64,000 nt of DNA from positions 188,035,948 to 188,099,947 of the forward strand of contig NC_134082.1 in assembly GCF_000715075.1 (NCBI RefSeq), written 5' to 3'. Source of the DNA: Nicotiana tabacum. Taxonomy: Eukaryota > Streptophyta > Magnoliopsida > Solanales > Solanaceae. The translations under genes were made by a program, and so were the position numbers. The notes below the pieces were generated by a model. The model ran no database searches. It saw nothing but the letters and a program-made list of their open reading frames with translations, and was not told the origin of the DNA. Positions 62,401 through 64,000 of this stretch are shown in pieces; the stretch's first letter is position 1, and each line of letters begins with the position of its first letter.

Positions 62401-62654
62401 GGCACTAACAAGAAACTTTTTTGAAAATATTTTTATAACAACAGTTCCTCCGGTGTTTGTCACGCATGTTATTTGGGCAGATATTGCGGGAACTGCTTTC
62501 CAAAGATAAATTATGGACTGTAATATTATTAATAATGGCCAGGTAGTGGGATATTTGATATATCCACCTACAAACAGTCCGTCTGTAAGTCCTAACATGT
62601 AGATTTCTTATTATAAAATGCATCCACTTTTAACCAAAAAAAATCCTGAAAACT

Positions 62655-63456
62655 CTGATGACCGAATTCCTCGAAATCGCCGGTGACCACCCGAGTAACC
62701 ATGATCTAACAATGACATTTATTTAACTATAGTTTAAAATTATCAATCACCCATAAAGTAGTAACGATATATTGATGAAAAAGATACTTTGGACTTTCTT
62801 TAGCCAAGTGATGTAGTAGCTGAAAAGTTGGAGTAATAATTTTGGAATCCAAGTTCGAATTCCAGCAAAAAAACTCTAATAGATGAATTCTTCTCATTTG
62901 CCATTTACAAAAATAGAATATTCTCTATGCTCAAAGAATATATGAGATGTTGTATTAATGTTAAAAATTATTATTATTATTATCATTAATAATAATAATA
63001 AAAAATAATTCAAATTTACCCTTGAATTTTAGAAAATAGTCATTCATGCCCTTTCTTAAAAATTTGGTTAAAATGACCTCGTCGTTATAACATGCACCCA
63101 CCTTTTAATTAATTGTTGTCAATATATCTCTTTCATGCTCGATTATATTTTATGTTGGAACATCTCAATGAATGTTATTCCGATCTAAATGGTCTGATTT
63201 TGCGTCACATGCCAGGAAGTATTATTCCTCTTTTTGTTCCAAATTCAAAAATATAACTGATACAATTAATTGGTCTGTGCACATCTTAAATGTATCATAT
63301 ATGCCATTAATTTTCAACAAAGTTATATCTTAGATATTTTAGCTATCTATATTGACCATTGTAAATAATAGTCATGTAAAGGAGCACTTATGTTGACAAA
63401 AGAAAACGAAAAAAAAATCCAAACAACGAACAACTTTATAAAATTAGTCATTTATA
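62655..63456. other. Intergenic, AT-rich
   Basis: No gene. An AAGTTCGAATTCC B-box-like sequence with an upstream TAGCCAAGTGATGTAGTAGC (62801-62865) hints at an old tRNA-derived SINE, but the body is not recognisable. An (ATT)n/(AAT)n stretch lies at about 62969-63002. Confidence 0.4.
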
Positions 63457-63474
63457 CCCCCCCCCCCCCCCCCC
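63457..63474. repeat. 18-base homopolymer C run
   Basis: Uninterrupted C tract, unusual in this AT-rich context. Length is likely polymorphic and prone to sequencing error. Confidence 0.95.
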
Positions 63475-64000
63475 GTTTTGTTTCTTTAGCCGAGCTTTAC
63501 CAAAAGCTAGCTTGGGCCTATTATCAAACAAATGATTCTCCTAGTCTCACTAGTCTTACTTTTCTCTTCTTCTTCTTCTTCGGGTAACAGTAATTTTATA
63601 TGGTAGCTTATTTTATATGGTGTTTATGACATATATTAAGTTAGCTTATGATGTTTTATAATGGTGAGCTGTTTGGTTTTTTTTTTCTTAATTACAAAAT
63701 GGGTTTATTAGATTTATTGTTGTTTTGACAAATTAATGATTGAGGTTTGTTCTTGATGATATTTGGATGTTATGTTTCAAATTTGAGCTCATTTGGAGTA
63801 GATTTAGGTATTAAATAGTATATTAGATTGTTAAAATTCGAAGAACAAATTTCTGCTTCTGGTAAATTTGCATTTCAGGCATATTTGGACTTAAGTAAAT
63901 GAAAATGTTGGTTGTACTTCAGACCTTTTAGCCTTAAGTGTATCTTAAGTCAATTTTTCACTTCAGACTTGTTGGCCTTAAGTGTAGAAAATGTTTGTTG
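63475..64000. other. Intergenic with the start of a short repeat at the edge
   Basis: No gene recognised. At the end, CTTCAGAC(C/T)TTTTAGCCTTAAGTG-like units occur at 63916 and 63960 (44-bp spacing) and may continue beyond the window. CTTCTTCTTCTTC near 63563 is a small CTT repeat. Confidence 0.5.

Larger units (their letters stand above)
56325..62642 (+). mobile_element. 6.3-kb L1 LINE, degenerate
   Basis: A 12-bp target duplication ATCCTGAAAACT lies immediately outside (56313-56324 and 62643-62654). The 3' end is an A run (62636-62642). It starts with a GAGAGAAACTCTC leader, then ORF1 remnant, low-complexity linker, endonuclease, RT, zinc-finger region and RNase H. It keeps both ends, but ORF1 begins inside its first domain only 62 bp from the element start, so an internal deletion probably removed the ORF1 N-terminus. 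Confidence 0.93.

Noticed and set aside
62801..62880. tRNA gene or SINE suggested by an A-box/B-box-like pair
   Set aside because: GTTCGAATTCC fits a B-box, but no cloverleaf or SINE body could be followed.

Overview
The window is plant nuclear DNA, very probably from a Solanaceae species. The evidence is an AT-rich background, two spliced plant genes, degenerate copies that look like the Solanaceae TS and SolS SINE families, Tat-lineage Ty3/gypsy retrotransposons and plant L1 LINEs. All calls come from reading the sequence; no database was searched.

Left 27 kb: nested retrotransposons. A decayed Tat-type Ty3/gypsy element lies on the minus strand. Its gag, protease, RT-RNase H, second RNase H and integrase remnants run from about 5.7 kb down to 0.27 kb. 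Its leader and a probable 5' LTR lie at about 26.4-27.0 kb. It is split by a younger plus-strand Ogre-like element (5722-26426, 20.7 kb) with a perfect 5-bp target duplication (AGCCT). The inner element has long, nearly identical LTRs, an extra upstream ORF1, a gag-pro region, a recognisable intron between pro and pol, an archaeal-type RNase H plus integrase, and a 3' UTR holding about 44 copies of a roughly 40-bp minisatellite. It has no reverse transcriptase or first RNase H, and carries stops and frameshifts, so it cannot be autonomous.

27-37 kb: a two-exon gene for a DUF4408/DUF761 protein of the A70-like family (29237-30884, plus). It is followed by intergenic DNA rich in small transposons: a 1.3-kb Mutator-like foldback element with a 9-bp target duplication, a 670-bp MITE flanked by TTA, a third MITE next to it, and a diverged direct repeat on either side of the foldback element.

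37-54 kb: a 13-exon minus-strand gene for a VAL/HSI2-type B3 transcriptional repressor (CDS 53784 to 37115, 907 codons by my reconstruction). It has the PHD-like, B3, CW and EAR parts in the expected order. One intron is GC-AG, one acceptor is a NAGNAG pair, and intron 3 (6.1 kb) carries a 5'-truncated L1 LINE with an 11-bp target duplication and a U2 snRNA fragment. A SolS-like SINE lies in intron 1.

54-64 kb: AT-rich upstream DNA, then a 6.3-kb degenerate plus-strand L1 LINE (56325-62642) with a 12-bp target duplication, then AT-rich sequence with an 18-base C run and the start of a short repeat at the edge. The two host genes look intact; every transposon ORF is broken.
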